Positions 43,270 to 51,609 of a stretch of DNA of 64,000 nucleotides are shown piece after piece. The position numbers were made by a program, and so were the translations under genes. This DNA is from an uncultured Pelagibacteraceae bacterium (GTDB lineage: Bacteria > Pseudomonadota > Alphaproteobacteria > Pelagibacterales > Pelagibacteraceae), in contig CABYXR010000001.1 of NCBI GenBank assembly GCA_902522955.1, positions 124,001 to 188,000 on the forward strand. Reading direction: 5' to 3'. Below the pieces are notes generated by a model. That model searched no databases. It saw nothing but the letters and a program-made list of their open reading frames with translations, and was not told where the DNA came from. Every line of letters starts with the position of its first letter. Positions within the stretch are counted from its first letter, which is position 1.

Positions 43270-44742
43270 TTAAGCTATTTCTTTTTTTTTATTAGTACTT
43301 GACAGAGCTTTTTCGTAAACAATTCTTATCTCTTTAATCATTGCATCAACTTCATTCATATAATCAAGTTTTTCTTTATTTATATCATTTTCAGCTCTTA
43401 TACTATCAATCAAATGCTCTGCCATAGGTATAGTTGTAAAGTTCTTTTCTTCTAATCTTAAAACTCTTTCAGCTGTTTCTAAGTGAATTCTATTATAAAC
43501 TTTTTTTGGAAGAGCCTCAGGTTCATTTTGATAAATCAATCTTTCTCCAAAATATTTAAATCTAGGGTCATTAATTTTTATTACCTCATCATATCTTCTA
43601 TCCCATTCGATAGTGTGAAATTTTTTAATAATATCATTGTCCAGACTATTTTTATCTAAAAATCCACCGCTATAAAGTTGGTTGTGAGGGTCTTTAGCAG
43701 TTGCCTCGTCTTCTTTATTTTTATACTTAAACTTTTTTTCTTCTGCAATTTCATTAATCGCCTTTTTGCATTTCTCTGCAAATTCTGGATCACCTTTAAT
43801 TAAATTTGCTCTTTCAGTAAGTTTTTGCAAACCAATCGTTTTAAAAGGTTCTGCTTTTAATGCGTAATCTATATTGAGAATTACTGGATGTTTTAAAGGT
43901 ATGGCTCTAATAAATTTACCTGGTTTTTTCATTTTCTCTTTTAGAGACTCATAATTAAGTGACATTAAATCTTTAGGGTCTGTTTCTAAACAATAAACCA
44001 TTGGCCAAGTATATTGAGGATGGTCAAATAAATAAGTGCAAGCAAAAGGCCTAGATTTACCGAAATAATACAAAGCAGTTGTAAATAATTTATTTTTCAC
44101 AATTGCATCTTTTGCTTTTTGTTTTGAAATAGTCATTAAAGATGAGTCAAATATTGGTCTCGCTGTTTGCTTAATTTTATTTATAATCTTGGCGCTAATT
44201 TCACAATCTTGGGTCGCAGTGTGAAATTTACTTTTATCTGTATCTGGAAAATTTTTCATTCCTAAATCCTCTAGTTTAAAAACTGGATTGTTGGAGCTTG
44301 AGAAAGATGTTACTAGTGATTTTGGATAAAAAAGTTTAGCTGCTCTGGCAAAAGGAAGAAAGTCAGCTGCTTCATTTCCATTTGTTTTGAGAATATATAT
44401 AGGAAGTAGTGATCTATAATTTTCTTTTTCTGCAAGAGGATAATCATATCCGTGTCCATTCCATGTAGCCCAAATACAAGGTGACCATTGATTAATCTTT
44501 TTATGCATCTCCAACATAAGTTGGTAGTGACTTAAATTAGACTCTTTTAATTTCTTAAGACCTTTATTTACCCATAAACTATAAGGATCTGGAATATAAC
44601 CTGGAACATTTCTACAAAATAATTCGAAACGGTCTAATTCTTGGAACTGATCATTATAAAGAATTCCTGAAACAGAAATAATTTTACCAGTAGATGTAGA
44701 TGCTGATTGAGCTTCAAAATCTAATAATGCTATATTAGCCAT
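43270..44742 (-). CDS. sbcB: Exodeoxyribonuclease I
   Basis: 490-aa single-strand 3'-5' exonuclease of the DEDDh class. LLDFEAQSA (first acidic pair, usually DYET), WATWNGHGYDYPL (third acid) and FHTATQDCEISAKI (His and fourth Asp) form the active site. The long C-terminal half, including AIPLKHPVILNIDYAL and ERLIYQNEPEALP, matches the SH3-like and helical domains of ExoI. It follows rmuC by 3 bp, forming a DNA-repair pair. Confidence 0.83.
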   Translation of the reverse strand: MANIALLDFEAQSASTSTGKIISVSGILYNDQFQELDRFELFCRNVPGYIPDPYSLWVNKGLKKLKESNLSHYQLMLEMHKKINQWSPCIWATWNGHGYDYPLAEKENYRSLLPIYILKTNGNEAADFLPFARAAKLFYPKSLVTSFSSSNNPVFKLEDLGMKNFPDTDKSKFHTATQDCEISAKIINKIKQTARPIFDSSLMTISKQKAKDAIVKNKLFTTALYYFGKSRPFACTYLFDHPQYTWPMVYCLETDPKDLMSLNYESLKEKMKKPGKFIRAIPLKHPVILNIDYALKAEPFKTIGLQKLTERANLIKGDPEFAEKCKKAINEIAEEKKFKYKNKEDEATAKDPHNQLYSGGFLDKNSLDNDIIKKFHTIEWDRRYDEVIKINDPRFKYFGERLIYQNEPEALPKKVYNRIHLETAERVLRLEEKNFTTIPMAEHLIDSIRAENDINKEKLDYMNEVDAMIKEIRIVYEKALSSTNKKKEIA

Positions 44743-44745
44743 TGC

Positions 44746-45780
44746 TTATTGAACCGTCTTGTTATCGTCATCATCGTCATCATCAACAATAATTGGAATT
44801 TGTTTTTTAGGAGTTAAGCCAAGCTTATTCATTCGTTTTATTCTACTTAAAAAACTACCACTGCCATCTTTAATTTTTTCCATCACTTCAGAAACTTTAT
44901 CAGATGTATTAGCAATAGCTTCTTGCGCTTTTTTAGCGCTACCATAAATATCAACTGCTTGGGCGCTAACAAGATTAGCTAATTTAATTATGTCAGCTAC
45001 ATTTTTACTTTGTTTGTCAGCTTTCCAAGAATACTCAGCAGTTTTTAACATATAGTAAAAAATACTAGGGGAAGCTAAGGTAACTTTATTTTTTATAGCA
45101 TATTCAAACAGTTTACTTCCGCCCTGTCTTGGAAGAATTGATATTGCGGACTCATTAGGACAAAACATTATGACTGTATCGACTGTTTTAATTCCCTTTA
45201 TACCTTGGTAGTTTTTCTTTGCTAAAGTATCAATGTGAGTTTTTAATGATAATTTGTGTCTTTCCAAGGCGTCCTCTTTTTCTCTTTCATCTGTTGCATT
45301 TACGTATTCATCCCAAGCTTTTAAAGATACTTTGGAGTCAACTATTACATCTCTTCCATCAGGAAAATGAATAATAACATCAGGAATTTTCCTTCCGTCT
45401 TCGTCGTTAAAACTTTTATGGACTTCAAATTCTTCTCCTTCAGTAAAACTTAAATTTTCAGTCAAAATTCTAGTAAGAACTAATTCACCCCAAGAACCTT
45501 GATTTTGTGATCCTCCTGTAACAAGAGTTTTTTTAATATCTTCAGCTGCTTTTATTACATCAGCTTCGCCAGTTTTGATATCTTGAAGAATAGTTTTGAT
45601 TGAACCTCTCTCAGTAGCATTTGAGGTTTGAAAACCATCAATTTTTGCTTCTAAAGACTTAAGATTTGTAGCTAAATCACCAACATTTTCTTTTTTAGAA
45701 AATATATTTTTTATAACCCAACCAATAAAAATACCAGCTATTAAACCAACTAATGTTTCTAAACTAAATAAGTTTATCAT
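44746..45780 (-). CDS. rmuC: DNA recombination protein RmuC
   Basis: 344 aa: an N-terminal transmembrane helix (residues 8-27), a short coiled coil, and the RmuC nuclease-like domain (GSWGELVLTRILTEN, PDVIIHFPDGRDVIVDSKV, DTVIMFCPNESAI). Limits inversions at short repeats in E. coli. The C-terminus carries seven consecutive aspartates (coded by 44764-44784). Co-directional with sbcB. Confidence 0.93.
   Translation of the reverse strand: MINLFSLETLVGLIAGIFIGWVIKNIFSKKENVGDLATNLKSLEAKIDGFQTSNATERGSIKTILQDIKTGEADVIKAAEDIKKTLVTGGSQNQGSWGELVLTRILTENLSFTEGEEFEVHKSFNDEDGRKIPDVIIHFPDGRDVIVDSKVSLKAWDEYVNATDEREKEDALERHKLSLKTHIDTLAKKNYQGIKGIKTVDTVIMFCPNESAISILPRQGGSKLFEYAIKNKVTLASPSIFYYMLKTAEYSWKADKQSKNVADIIKLANLVSAQAVDIYGSAKKAQEAIANTSDKVSEVMEKIKDGSGSFLSRIKRMNKLGLTPKKQIPIIVDDDDDDDNKTVQ
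44764..44784 (-). repeat. Seven-Asp codon microsatellite at the rmuC 3' end
   Basis: Seven GAT/GAC codons in a row encode an acidic tail before NKTVQ. Trinucleotide runs of this kind can vary in length without a frameshift. Confidence 0.8.
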
Positions 45781-46000
45781 CGATTTCCTTACTTATTTTT
45801 TTTTTGTCAGACATAACTTTTCTTTTTGTTCTGACGCCTATAGTGATGTGAGGAAAATTTTAATTTTCAACAAAACACATTCTAATACAATTTATATAAG
45901 CGTTCGTTTATGATTCTAAATATAAACACTTATTTTTCAAAGTCAAGATAAACTTATTCTAATTTCAATTTAGTCAATTTTATTTTTAAAAGACTACCAC

Positions 46001-47065
46001 CTAAGTATTTTTTCTTTTTTGACTTTCTGTTCTTAGTTGTCCACATGCTGCTAGAACATCATCGCCTCTGCTTCTTCTAATAAAAGACATAAAACCCTTA
46101 TCTTGGATATATTTAGAAAATTTTTCTATATCTTTTCTCTCAGTGGGCTCAAACTTCACTCCAGGCCATCTGTTAAATTCTATTAAATTTACTTTACTCG
46201 GAAATTGAGCCATTAATTTAACAAGCTGTTTTGCACACTCCTCTGAATCGTTTATTCCTTTAAGCATCACGTATTCCAAAAAGATTGGTTCTTTAACAAC
46301 TGAGGTATAATATTTTAATTGTCGAATTAAGTTTTGAATATTAAATTTTTTATTAATTGGCATGATTTCTTCTCTCAATTTGTCGTTAGGAGCATGCAAA
46401 CTTAAAGCCAAATATGTCCCAATCTCGTCCGCCGCCTCAGGTATCTTATTTGCTATTCCTGATGTTGAAACCGTGATCTTTTTGTTTCCATAATTTAAAC
46501 CGTTTTTGTCTTTTAAAATCTGAATAGATTTTTTTAGATTTTTTAAATTTATCAGAGGTTCTCCCTGGCCCATGAATACAATATTGCTTACTATTTTCTG
46601 ATCACTCCAGTCCCTAAGCTTATTCTTTACCAATATGATTTGACCTATAATTTCAGAAGCTGATAAATTTTTTACTAGTTTTTGTGTTCCAGATCTACAA
46701 AACGTACAAGTTAAACTGCATCCAACTTGTGAAGAAACACATATTGTTCCCCTAGTTTTTTCAGGAATATAAACACATTCAACTTTATTGCCATCAGACA
46801 ATTCTACTAAAAATTTTTGTGTTCCATCTTTTGACACGTAAGATTTAACAATCTTTGTATCATTAAATGAAATAGTCTTTTCGAGTTTTTGCCTTAACTC
46901 TAAAGGGATAGTTGTTAAATTGCTGAAATTTTTTAACCCTTTTTGGTACACCGCATTAAATATTTGCTGTGCCCTCATATTTAATTTCTTTTCTTCAACT
47001 CCTACTTTTAAATTGAGAAAAGATTTTAAATCTTCATAGTTTAAATCTAATAAATTTTGTTTCAT
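46001..47065 (-). CDS. rlmN: Dual-specificity 23S rRNA/tRNA methyltransferase RlmN
   Basis: 354-aa radical SAM enzyme that methylates C2 of A2503 in 23S rRNA and A37 of some tRNAs. The cluster motif CSLTCTFCRSG (CxxxCxxC) and the methyl-carrying cysteines (VGCSLTC region and DDVLAACGQL) are present; GQGEPLINL and LHAPNDKLREEIMP are typical. The 220-bp gap before rmuC contains no gene; it has weak inverted repeats only (GTCAGA/TCTGAC near 45806-45835). Confidence 0.95.
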   Translation of the reverse strand: MKQNLLDLNYEDLKSFLNLKVGVEEKKLNMRAQQIFNAVYQKGLKNFSNLTTIPLELRQKLEKTISFNDTKIVKSYVSKDGTQKFLVELSDGNKVECVYIPEKTRGTICVSSQVGCSLTCTFCRSGTQKLVKNLSASEIIGQIILVKNKLRDWSDQKIVSNIVFMGQGEPLINLKNLKKSIQILKDKNGLNYGNKKITVSTSGIANKIPEAADEIGTYLALSLHAPNDKLREEIMPINKKFNIQNLIRQLKYYTSVVKEPIFLEYVMLKGINDSEECAKQLVKLMAQFPSKVNLIEFNRWPGVKFEPTERKDIEKFSKYIQDKGFMSFIRRSRGDDVLAACGQLRTESQKRKNT

Positions 47066-47082
47066 TCTATTAAATTAAACTT

Positions 47083-47316
47083 CTACTGGTTGAGAGGGGT
47101 ATTGTAAAACCCCTCTCTACAAAGATTAAAGTTTATTTGGATCAGTTTTGAGTGCTTAAGAACTTTCCCAGCATTTTTGCCGGCCTTAATCAAATATCCG
47201 CTAGTTCCATTAGCATTTGCCTCAGGAGACTCCACTGATTTATTGAGTTGCTGAGCAAGTTTAACCTCTGACTTTTTTCGGCTGAACTTACCAAGCAAAC
47301 GTGAAAATCTATCCAT
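47083..47316 (-). CDS. Small basic protein of unknown function
   Basis: 77 aa from the ATG at 47316, with an excellent Shine-Dalgarno (AAAGGAGA ending 5 nt before). Starts MDRFSRLLGKFSRKKSEVKL, basic and helix-prone; contains GTSGYLIKAGKNAGKVL. The last nine residues are encoded by a 9-bp inverted repeat (GAGAGGGGT 47092-47100, ACCCCTCTC 47109-47117), odd for a constrained C-terminus. Unrecognised; expression is plausible because of the ribosome site. Confidence 0.6.
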   Translation of the reverse strand: MDRFSRLLGKFSRKKSEVKLAQQLNKSVESPEANANGTSGYLIKAGKNAGKVLKHSKLIQINFNLCREGFYNTPLNQ

Positions 47317-47346
47317 CACATCTCCTTTCTTTCAACCTACTTTTTA

Positions 47347-47388
47347 ACTCTTTATAGAGTCCTGCATGTAGATGCAGCGTCTTTTTTT
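47347..47388 (+). terminator. Paired hairpins with T-run, antisense to a small gene's leader
   Basis: ACTCT-TTAT-AGAGT (47347-47360) and CTGCAT-GTAG-ATGCAG (47362-47377) are followed on the plus strand by a T-rich run (47380-47388). The second hairpin plus T-run has the form of an intrinsic terminator for plus-strand transcription, yet no plus-strand gene lies upstream. On the minus strand both hairpins sit in the leader of the 77-aa gene. Confidence 0.5.
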
Positions 47389-47436
47389 CCATGACATATG
47401 AATAATCAAACTTTATTATAAGTGTTATAATTGTCA

Positions 47437-47592
47437 ATGGATAATAAATTATTAGGAGTGATTATTATAGGTTTTGGTATCTTGTTGCTTTTCAGTGAGC
47501 AAGAATATTCCTTTTGGTTTTCTGCAATAGCGCTGGGTATAGGAGCAGGCTTTGTTATTCGTAAATCAAAAAAAAACGATGAAGAAAAATGA
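47437..47592 (+). CDS. Predicted 51-aa membrane protein
   Basis: ATG at 47437 to TGA at 47590-47592. The product begins MDNKLLGVIIIGFGILLLFS, has a second hydrophobic segment (FWFSAIALGIGAGFVI) and ends in a charged tail (RKSKKNDEEK), a two-helix hairpin topology. It ends one base before the start of the next gene, in the same direction, as expected for a coupled operon. No family recognised. Confidence 0.6.
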   Translation: MDNKLLGVIIIGFGILLLFSEQEYSFWFSAIALGIGAGFVIRKSKKNDEEK

Positions 47593-47593
47593 A

Positions 47594-48172
47594 ATGTCAA
47601 AAAAAATATTTATAGTTTATGGACATCATAATACCAAAAAAAGTTTTAATGCTTCGATTAGAGATACATTTATAGATGAAGCTAAAAAAAATGGTCATGA
47701 AATTGATTTAATAAATTTACACGATGAAAAACCCATATCTTTTTATGATGGATCTGAACCAGATGAACAAATATTAGATTATAGAAAAAGATTGGAAAAA
47801 AGCGATGTACTTTTTATGATATCTCCTTGTTATAATTTACGAGCTACTGCAATATTAGAAAACTGGATTGATAAAACTCTCGCTCCAAAATTTTTTTTTT
47901 CATTTAAAAGAATAGTTGGAAACTGGGGCTATCCTATAGCTGGTGCAATGAAAGGTCGACAAGCGATTATGTCGATGAGTTATGGCGGTAATTGGTTTAG
48001 TATTCAAACTTGGTTTCAAAATATTCCTTTCAGAAGAATTAAGGCTGGAGTTTTAAAGCTTGGAGGAATGCGGACACAATATATACGGTTCTATGAGGTG
48101 TTACCTGGAATGTCTCAAAAAATATTTGATAAACACATGGATAGAGTTAGAAAATTAGCTAGACAATTATAG
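47594..48172 (+). CDS. NAD(P)H:quinone oxidoreductase-like flavoprotein (flavodoxin fold)
   Basis: 193 aa from the ATG at 47594 (MSKKIFIVYGHHNTKKSFNA), directly after the 51-aa ORF; starts at 47552 and 47579 would run into that ORF. IVYGHHN-KKSFNASI is the phosphate-binding loop, MISPCYNLRATAILENWIDK and MSMSYGGNW are as in MdaB/KefF-type NADPH dehydrogenases. Likely two-electron quinone reduction with FMN or FAD. Confidence 0.85.
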   Translation: MSKKIFIVYGHHNTKKSFNASIRDTFIDEAKKNGHEIDLINLHDEKPISFYDGSEPDEQILDYRKRLEKSDVLFMISPCYNLRATAILENWIDKTLAPKFFFSFKRIVGNWGYPIAGAMKGRQAIMSMSYGGNWFSIQTWFQNIPFRRIKAGVLKLGGMRTQYIRFYEVLPGMSQKIFDKHMDRVRKLARQL

Positions 48173-48174
48173 AC

Positions 48175-48282
48175 ATGTCCAAAAGATATTCAGGAAAAAG
48201 CCAAAAAGATCGTAGCTTTATGAAAAAAGCAAAATTAAGCTTTAAGGAAAAAAGAAAATTGAAAAGAGAAAAGAAAAAATAA
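48175..48282 (+). CDS. Predicted 35-aa highly basic peptide
   Basis: ATG at 48175 to TAA at 48280-48282, filling the gap between the oxidoreductase stop (48172) and the SRAP ATG (48283). The peptide runs from MSKRYSGKSQKDRSF to KRKLKREKKK, with 17 Lys/Arg in 35 residues. Positions 3 and 1 bases from its neighbours imply translational coupling. Could be a nucleic-acid-binding accessory or a ribosome-associated peptide; nothing shows which. Confidence 0.5.
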   Translation: MSKRYSGKSQKDRSFMKKAKLSFKEKRKLKREKKK

Positions 48283-48909
48283 ATGTGTGGGAGATACGCT
48301 GTTAAAAAATCAACTCTATTAGTGGCTAATAGTTTAGTAAAAAAAAACATAAATGTTGATTTAGAACAGGATAATTTTAATTGTTCGCCAGGTGGAAAAT
48401 ATCCAGTAATTAAATCAGCTACCAACGGAAAATATTTAGAAATGACAACTTGGGGACTAAAATTTTCATGGGCAAAAGAAGATTTTAGACCTCTGCACAA
48501 TGCGAGATTAGAGGGAATAGATACAAAAGTAAGTTTTAAAAAATTAATAATTAATTCAAGAGCTATAGTTCCTTGCTCAGGTTATTATGAATGGAAAAAA
48601 ACAGATAATAAAAAGATCCCCTTTTATTTTACCAAAGTTGATGACCAAGATATTTTTTTAGCAGGTATTCACGATAATGGACAGTTCTGTGTAATTACCA
48701 GGGATGCGGAACGAAATAACTCAGAAGTACACCATCGACAACCCGTTATTGTTCCAAAATCTCAAATCAACAATTACTTTAACTTAAATAATAATGCAGT
48801 TGAATTTTTAAATAATACTATCCCTCCAAAATTAAAGTTTTTCGAAATCTCGACAGATGTGAATAATCCTGCTAAAAACGATCCATCAATAATAAATCCA
48901 GTAAAATAA
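48283..48909 (+). CDS. SRAP-domain abasic-site protein (YedK/HMCES family)
   Basis: 208 aa. The protein begins Met-Cys-Gly-Arg-Tyr, so Cys2 becomes the N-terminal nucleophile that crosslinks to abasic sites in single-stranded DNA. NARLEGIDTK, CSGYYEWKK (catalytic Glu) and VHHRQPVIVP (catalytic His) are all in place. The ring-opened site is thereby shielded from strand breakage. Its stop is followed directly by the dioxygenase ATG. Confidence 0.95.
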   Translation: MCGRYAVKKSTLLVANSLVKKNINVDLEQDNFNCSPGGKYPVIKSATNGKYLEMTTWGLKFSWAKEDFRPLHNARLEGIDTKVSFKKLIINSRAIVPCSGYYEWKKTDNKKIPFYFTKVDDQDIFLAGIHDNGQFCVITRDAERNNSEVHHRQPVIVPKSQINNYFNLNNNAVEFLNNTIPPKLKFFEISTDVNNPAKNDPSIINPVK

Positions 48910-49716
48910 ATGAGCAATATTTCAATATCTCCAGGTAAAAATAATGTTGGAGCTTATGTAAATGATCTAGATCTAAACGATCTTAAAGAAAATCAAACAA
49001 ATCTAATTAAAGATATTCTCAATAAGTATGGAGTTGTTTTTATCAAACAACAAAATTTAGACTCCAAAACATACCAAAACTTTGCTCAATCTTTAGGTCA
49101 ATTAGTTGAATATCCAAGATTAAAAGGCTTAGAGAACTATCCATTTATAAATGTCCTAGAGAGAAAACCGACAGACAAAAGCATTGCTTTTGGAGGATCT
49201 TTTTTACATCAAGACACTTCTTATTTAGATAAAGACAGGCCTCGATATACAATGCTTATGGGCATTGAGATTCCTGACAATCAAGGAAATACAATCTTCT
49301 CTTCGGGTTTTAATTCTTATAAAAAATTGCCCGAAGAAATAAAAGAAAAGATAAGAAATGCTAAAGGTGTTTTTTCATCTGCAGGTCCAATCTCAAAAAC
49401 TCGAAGAGAATTAGAAGCTCGCTCTGGTATCAAATCTGCTCAAGTAATGGAAGCTGAACATTCAATTGTTCATGAAGTAAATGGGCAAAAATCTCTGTAT
49501 ATTTCGCCTGGTCATCTTATGAAAATCAAGATCAATGAAAAAGAGAATGAAGAAATCAAAAAATATTTAATTGATCATGTCAATAAAGATGAATTTATAT
49601 TTTCTTATAAATGGGATAAAGGGGATATAGTAGTTTGGGATAACCTAAGCATTATGCATAAAGCTAGTGAAGTTAAAAACTGTACACGAGTGATGCATCG
49701 TATTACTATAAAATAA
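48910..49716 (+). CDS. TauD/TfdA-family 2-oxoglutarate-dependent dioxygenase
   Basis: 268-aa Fe(II) dioxygenase. Iron ligands are the HxD of FLHQDTSY near residue 98 and the distal His of IMHKASE near 250, with TRVMHRITIK supplying the 2-oxoglutarate arginine. Family members oxidise taurine, alkylsulphonates, aryloxyacetates and similar compounds; the substrate cannot be told. Follows the SRAP gene without a gap and is convergent with purK. Confidence 0.88.
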   Translation: MSNISISPGKNNVGAYVNDLDLNDLKENQTNLIKDILNKYGVVFIKQQNLDSKTYQNFAQSLGQLVEYPRLKGLENYPFINVLERKPTDKSIAFGGSFLHQDTSYLDKDRPRYTMLMGIEIPDNQGNTIFSSGFNSYKKLPEEIKEKIRNAKGVFSSAGPISKTRRELEARSGIKSAQVMEAEHSIVHEVNGQKSLYISPGHLMKIKINEKENEEIKKYLIDHVNKDEFIFSYKWDKGDIVVWDNLSIMHKASEVKNCTRVMHRITIK

Positions 49717-49717
49717 T

Positions 49718-50770
49718 TTAATCTTTTAAAGTTGTAATGTGACCCATTTTTCGACCAGGTCTTATATCTTTTTTAAGATAATCAAAAAAAAATTCATTTT
49801 GTTTAAACTTTTTTTCTCTAAACTTTAATATTTCATCGCCTAAGATATTTAACATTTCTGCATTAGAAATTTTTTTGTTTTCCATATAATCAAGATCGCA
49901 AACTGCCCTTATGTGATTGGTGAACTGACAAATCTCATAGCTGTTAACAGAATGCCAGAATCCATTATGACATCTGTTTGCATATTCATTGAAAAAAAGA
50001 TTATCTTTTTCATCAACCATAAATTCTAAATTTAGCGTTCCTAAATATTTTAATTTTTCTGCAAATTTGACCGTAATTTCTTGAGCTTGATTAAATATTT
50101 TTTTGCTGATATTGGCTGGAATTTTCGAATTTCTTAAAATACCATTTTCGTGTTTGTTTTCTGTGGGTTCATATATTGAAATTTTTCCGTTTTTGTACCT
50201 AGTCGCTGCCACAGATATCTCTTGCTTAAAATCTAGAAATTTTTCCAAAATATAATTTTTACTAAAATCTATTTTAGGGTCAATTTCGTCAGTAGACTTA
50301 AATCTAAATTGTTGTTTACCGTCATAGCCTCCTGAAACAGATTTCATTATGCAATTGCCATATAATTGAATTCCCTCTTTTAAATCCCTTAAAGAATTAA
50401 CAGTTTTCCAATCAGTAGTTTTAATTCCAAGGTCGTTAGCAAATTTCTTTTCTAATATTCTATTTTGTGCAATTCTAAGGGTATCTGGTGAGGGATGGAC
50501 TTCTTTTTTTCTAGAAATAATTTTTAAGATCTCATGAGATAGATTTTCAAAAGCATAAGTGCATATATCTACTTGATCTATAAAATTTTCTATTAATTTT
50601 TTGTCTTTTAAATTGCCATAAATAAACTTATCGCAAAAATGTTGAGCTGGACCATTTTTATCATCTGTTAGTATTACTGTTTTTATTCCTCCAATTTTTT
50701 TTGCAGATTTTACAAGTTGAGTTTCTAATTGACCGCTATATAAAATTCCTAGCGTGATATCTTTTGACAT
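49718..50770 (-). CDS. purK: 5-(carboxyamino)imidazole ribonucleotide synthase
   Basis: 350-aa ATP-grasp enzyme carboxylating aminoimidazole ribonucleotide on nitrogen. GILYSGQLETQLVKSAKKIG at the N-terminus (usually GGGQLGRM), IMKSVSGGYDGKQQFRF, YILEKFLDFKQEISV and NEYANRCHNGFWHSV (ERPRPHNSGHW equivalent) fit PurK with drift in the first motif. Touches purE (stop and start in adjacent bases), making purE-purK. Confidence 0.9.
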   Translation of the reverse strand: MSKDITLGILYSGQLETQLVKSAKKIGGIKTVILTDDKNGPAQHFCDKFIYGNLKDKKLIENFIDQVDICTYAFENLSHEILKIISRKKEVHPSPDTLRIAQNRILEKKFANDLGIKTTDWKTVNSLRDLKEGIQLYGNCIMKSVSGGYDGKQQFRFKSTDEIDPKIDFSKNYILEKFLDFKQEISVAATRYKNGKISIYEPTENKHENGILRNSKIPANISKKIFNQAQEITVKFAEKLKYLGTLNLEFMVDEKDNLFFNEYANRCHNGFWHSVNSYEICQFTNHIRAVCDLDYMENKKISNAEMLNILGDEILKFREKKFKQNEFFFDYLKKDIRPGRKMGHITTLKD

Positions 50771-51259
50771 TTATTTTGGTTTTTTTTTGATGGATTGAGT
50801 TTGAATGCGTTTCCATTTTTCTAGATTAGATCTTATTTTAGTGTCAAATGTCCCAATAATTGAGGCTGCATATAATCCTGCATTAAAAGAACCATTTATT
50901 GCCATTGTTGCAGTTGGGCAACCTCTGGGCATCTGAACTATAGATAATAAACTATCTAATCCTTTCAATTTTTTGCTTTCAATCGGGACTCCAATTACAG
51001 GCACAGTTGCTAATGATGAAACCATGCCTGGCAAATGAGCTGCTCCCCCTGCTCCTGCAATTATAACAGCAAAACCTTTTTTGGCAGCATTTTCTGCAAA
51101 TTCAAACATTCTTTTAGGGGTCCTGTGAGCCGAAACTGTCAAAACCTCATAATTAATTTTTAAAAGTTTCAAAATTTTTTCAGCATCTTTCATAACAGGA
51201 TAGTCAGATTGTGACCCCATTATGATTGCTACTTTATTATTTTTTTTATTGAGTTTCAC
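50771..51259 (-). CDS. purE: N5-carboxyaminoimidazole ribonucleotide mutase
   Basis: 162 aa, class I PurE. IIMGSQSDYPVMKDAEKIL, TVSAHRTPKRMFEFAE, IIAGAGGAAHLPGMVSSLA and GVPIESKKLKGLDSLLSIVQ, then MPRGCP, are canonical. Shifts the carboxylate from N5 to C4 after PurK. First gene of the pair. Confidence 0.97.
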   Translation of the reverse strand: MKLNKKNNKVAIIMGSQSDYPVMKDAEKILKLLKINYEVLTVSAHRTPKRMFEFAENAAKKGFAVIIAGAGGAAHLPGMVSSLATVPVIGVPIESKKLKGLDSLLSIVQMPRGCPTATMAINGSFNAGLYAASIIGTFDTKIRSNLEKWKRIQTQSIKKKPK

Positions 51260-51364
51260 AAATCAACTTAACAATTATTTTAATAAAAACAATAGAGTTT
51301 TGTTTTCTTTTTTTTGACTAATTTATGCCAATCAAAACACAGATTTTTCCAACATATTGTAGAT

Positions 51365-51568
51365 ATGAAAATATTATCTATTTTAGCATTGATGATTTTT
51401 TTAACGAGCTGTGCAGGAGGTAACATCTCTAAAGTAAAATTTGGTAAACGTTGTACTGCTGCTGACGAAAATGGTCTTAAAGAGAGTTCATACGTTTGGG
51501 TGATTAGTAAAGATGCCTTAAAATCGTTCGATAAAAGAATAAATAAATCAAATTGCTCTAAAACCTAA
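51365..51568 (+). CDS. Small predicted lipoprotein
   Basis: 67 aa from the ATG at 51365; a start at 51314 would bury the signal peptide. MKILSILALMIFLTSC is a type II signal with lipobox LTSC, giving a mature Cys-anchored peptide of about 52 residues with two further cysteines. Unrecognised. An AT-only inverted repeat (ATAAATATT/AATATTTAT near 51569-51592) follows. Confidence 0.7.
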   Translation: MKILSILALMIFLTSCAGGNISKVKFGKRCTAADENGLKESSYVWVISKDALKSFDKRINKSNCSKT

Positions 51569-51609
51569 ATAAATATTTAATTTTTAATATTTATGATAAT
51601 AAGGGGTTT

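Noticed and set aside
47406..47600. Minus-strand 64-aa ORF opposite the 51-aa gene
   Set aside because: No ribosome site or recognisable features; the plus-strand frame is better placed against the next gene.
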